Under the pieces are notes generated by a model. It was not told where the DNA came from, ran no database searches, and saw only the letters and a list, made by a program, of their open reading frames with translations. Below, one piece after another: positions 63,201 through 64,000 of a stretch of DNA of 64,000 bases; position 1 is the stretch's first letter, and every line of letters starts with the position of its first letter. This stretch comes from Limosilactobacillus avistercoris (GTDB lineage: Bacteria; Bacillota; Bacilli; Lactobacillales; Lactobacillaceae): positions 1-64,000 of the forward strand of contig NZ_JACSQW010000009.1 of NCBI RefSeq assembly GCF_014836425.1. Reading direction: 5' to 3'. The position numbers were made by a program, and so were the translations under genes.

Positions 63201-63805
63201 CCGGGGCAATTGCTGAATATAAACGGGTTAAGGAACGATATGATTTCTTATCATCACAGCAAGCCGACTTATTAGCTTCGCGTGATCAGTTAAATGAAAC
63301 GATGAGTGAAATGGATCAGCAGGTTAAAGCGCGGTTTAATGAAACCTTTAAAAAAGTTTCTGCTGCCTTTGATCAAACTTTCCAACAAATTTTTGCGGGT
63401 GGTCATGCTCGACTAGTTCTGACTGAGCCTCATGACCTGTTGGCAACGGGAATTGATATTATGGCTCAGCCACCAGGGAAGAAGAACCAGCGAATGAGTC
63501 TCCTTTCCGGTGGGGAGAAAGCATTAACGGCAATTACCCTTTTGTTTGCCATTTTGAAAGTTCGCCCAATGCCATTCGCAATCTTGGATGAACCTGAAGC
63601 AGCCTTAGATGAGGTCAATGTACAGCGATTTGCTAACTACTTGAGTCACTTTGGCAATGATGGTCCACAATTTATTGTGATTACTCACCGTAAGGGAACA
63701 ATGATGAATGCAGATGTCCTCTATGGGGTTACGATGCAGGAGTCAGGGGTTTCCCGGATGGTTTCAGTTGATGTTATTGATAAATTAGATGGTTCAAATG
63801 ATTAG
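60242..63805 (+). CDS. smc: Chromosome segregation protein SMC
   Basis: SMC forms the condensin core with ScpA and ScpB. At 1187 residues it is full length: N-terminal Walker A GPNGSGKSN (31-39), long coiled coils either side of a hinge (about 510-660, with GAMTGG at its end), and C-terminal signature LSGGEKALT (about 1089) and Walker B FAILDEPEAALDEVN (about 1112). Located between rnc and ftsY, as in most Firmicutes. Confidence 0.98.
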   Translation: MQLLSLTLDGFKSFAQKTTIKFKPGMTGIVGPNGSGKSNIIEAIRWVMGEQSARQLRGDKMADVIFNGSTDRKPLNRALVSITFDNSDHYLASDFTELTITRKLYRNGDSEYLVNGQEVRLKDITDLFIDSGLGRESFSVISQGQIEAIFNGKPADRRSIIETVAGVAKYKKNKDTAEKRLSSTMDNLNRVNDIIAELTSQLEPLADESALAEDYLEQKGQYDLLDRTQTVRLYDQTDKSLVSLKDKLENDQRMVDGYSSQLTKSTASLNKLKEQRANLQSRKDQLQAKILTSTEMIGKLQNQQSVSSIKREQQLQERERLTAQLKKLQDQQTEVSQHLAQVTDQVHSQEEAISSHQAELTAAKQMSSSQRIQHVNAQLEKLRGTQVDLMQQITTLQNQQAFLKSNHEQTMNAQQQSNAELQSARERLNDVKSQEKATQKTVESYQKQVTTLQKRLEAQQSQQDQLQEKCQEAQRSWYRSLGDVHSLQSRIKNYQSMQEEYSGYYQGVQNVLKQRQQFTGLEGAVNELLDVPEKYTTAIETVLGSQLQQLVVDQQSTAKQIINYLVRRRAGRVTILPLDTLKYRQSSTIFSQLESLPGYIGRATDLIKYDDKYEVVAQHLLENTVVVDNLDHATVISRHGHHYVRIVTLDGQLINASGAMTGGANRHQRIGLLSQKQLANQLQDALAKEQSTARQLEKQVAQLQEDQKTVGGQLQDLQSKLHHATEQLHSASGQEQVLQSQRQVLERQVSALEFQSGRQDDQHGDYEQQLTNNDQKLADAQQQFDTNKQQITELQEQVKQLQNDESAQSQQLHQMEQWIAVAKERLQQVKSRRHDLQEEKQTLQINIEHLNDQVQQLNLQINSNHADNESNESALRDAKQQLGSAKQQSTTVKEKLALLDEQVTTAETEHDRLRELLAAATNERNQLDAQRVRQESQMDNYLNHLSSQYSMTIGEARENISDLPDDQLKLKLKLLKRGLDDLGEVNTGAIAEYKRVKERYDFLSSQQADLLASRDQLNETMSEMDQQVKARFNETFKKVSAAFDQTFQQIFAGGHARLVLTEPHDLLATGIDIMAQPPGKKNQRMSLLSGGEKALTAITLLFAILKVRPMPFAILDEPEAALDEVNVQRFANYLSHFGNDGPQFIVITHRKGTMMNADVLYGVTMQESGVSRMVSVDVIDKLDGSND

Positions 63806-63821
63806 AAAGAAGGCGTAGATT

Positions 63822-64000
63822 ATGGGACTATTTGATATTTTTCGTCGTCATAAGAAACACGAGGATAAGCAAAAAGGGGAAAGCCAAGCTCCAAAGTCTG
63901 AGGAACAAGTTGAAGAGCATGTAGAGGATACCGATAAGGCTGACGTAGCCTCGCAAAGTAATCTTAGTGAGTCAGCTGAAACTGAAGATAGCAAGGAAGC
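63822..64000 (+). CDS. ftsY: Signal recognition particle receptor FtsY (start only)
   Basis: The first 59 codons are present: MGLFDIFRRHKKHEDK, then an acidic Glu/Ser/Ala-rich linker, as in the A-domain of FtsY. The GTPase part lies beyond the window. GAAAGAAGG precedes the ATG. Position after smc supports the call. Confidence 0.9.
   Translation, partial: MGLFDIFRRHKKHEDKQKGESQAPKSEEQVEEHVEDTDKADVASQSNLSESAETEDSKE

Overview
The window reads as a chromosomal segment of a lactobacillus, most likely Limosilactobacillus (L. reuteri group). The evidence is low-to-moderate GC, Firmicute-type AGGAGG ribosome-binding sites, a T-box leader, an L21 leader, an Prp-processed L27, and long blocks in the gene order known from Bacillus subtilis and lactobacilli. 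Species level is an inference; no rRNA is present.

Layout. Position 1-130 carries the end of what looks like an IS21-type insertion sequence (three repeats on a 24-bp period). A minus-strand block follows (133-3461): MATE transporter, deformylase-like protein, YidC and acylphosphatase. The plus strand then runs TrmH-type methyltransferase, HD hydrolase, HxlR regulator, a Phe T-box, pheS-pheT, a catalytic-domain-less MltG-like protein and greA. At 10.2-13.3 kb a HesB-like protein converges on a large YfhO membrane protein. At 13.5-19 kb lies the pbpA-rpmG-yqgN-gluP-yqgQ-glk-rhodanese block, followed by miaA, glnA, gltX and an aminotransferase. A cluster of three unrecognised proteins sits at 25.3-27.7 kb. 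An AT-rich gene-poor stretch, tRNA-Arg(TCT) and a TetR regulator follow. At 29.5-39.9 kb are rplU-prp-rpmA, yqhT, a 2H phosphoesterase-like protein, and yqhY-nusB-folD-xseA-xseB-ispA-tlyA-argR-recN.

The most unusual part is 39.9-41.5 kb. A perfect 29-bp inverted repeat encloses an internally deleted IS110-family transposase. Upstream of that transposase is a hairpin-rich segment in the place where IS110 elements encode their bridge RNA. A copy of a dispersed hairpin repeat, also found behind greA, lies inside the same segment. Just outside is a YolD-like gene whose promoter carries two LexA/DinR (SOS) boxes, one of them inside the -35/-10 spacer.

The last part (41.5-64 kb) is a dense housekeeping series: gmk-rpoZ-coaBC-priA-fmt-rsmB-stp-pknB-rsgA-rpe-thiN, rpmB, yloU-fakA, recG, plsX-acpP-rnc-smc and the start of ftsY. 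The rnc gene has no ATG, GTG or TTG after its ribosome-binding site and seems to begin at an ATT codon.

How the genes work together. Most of the window serves translation (tRNA charging, ribosomal proteins, tRNA and rRNA modification, formylation), replication and repair (priA, recG, recN, xseAB), envelope growth (pbpA, yidC, yfhO, ispA, plsX) and Ser/Thr kinase signalling (stp, pknB). I saw no prophage, CRISPR array, restriction system or secondary-metabolite cluster.
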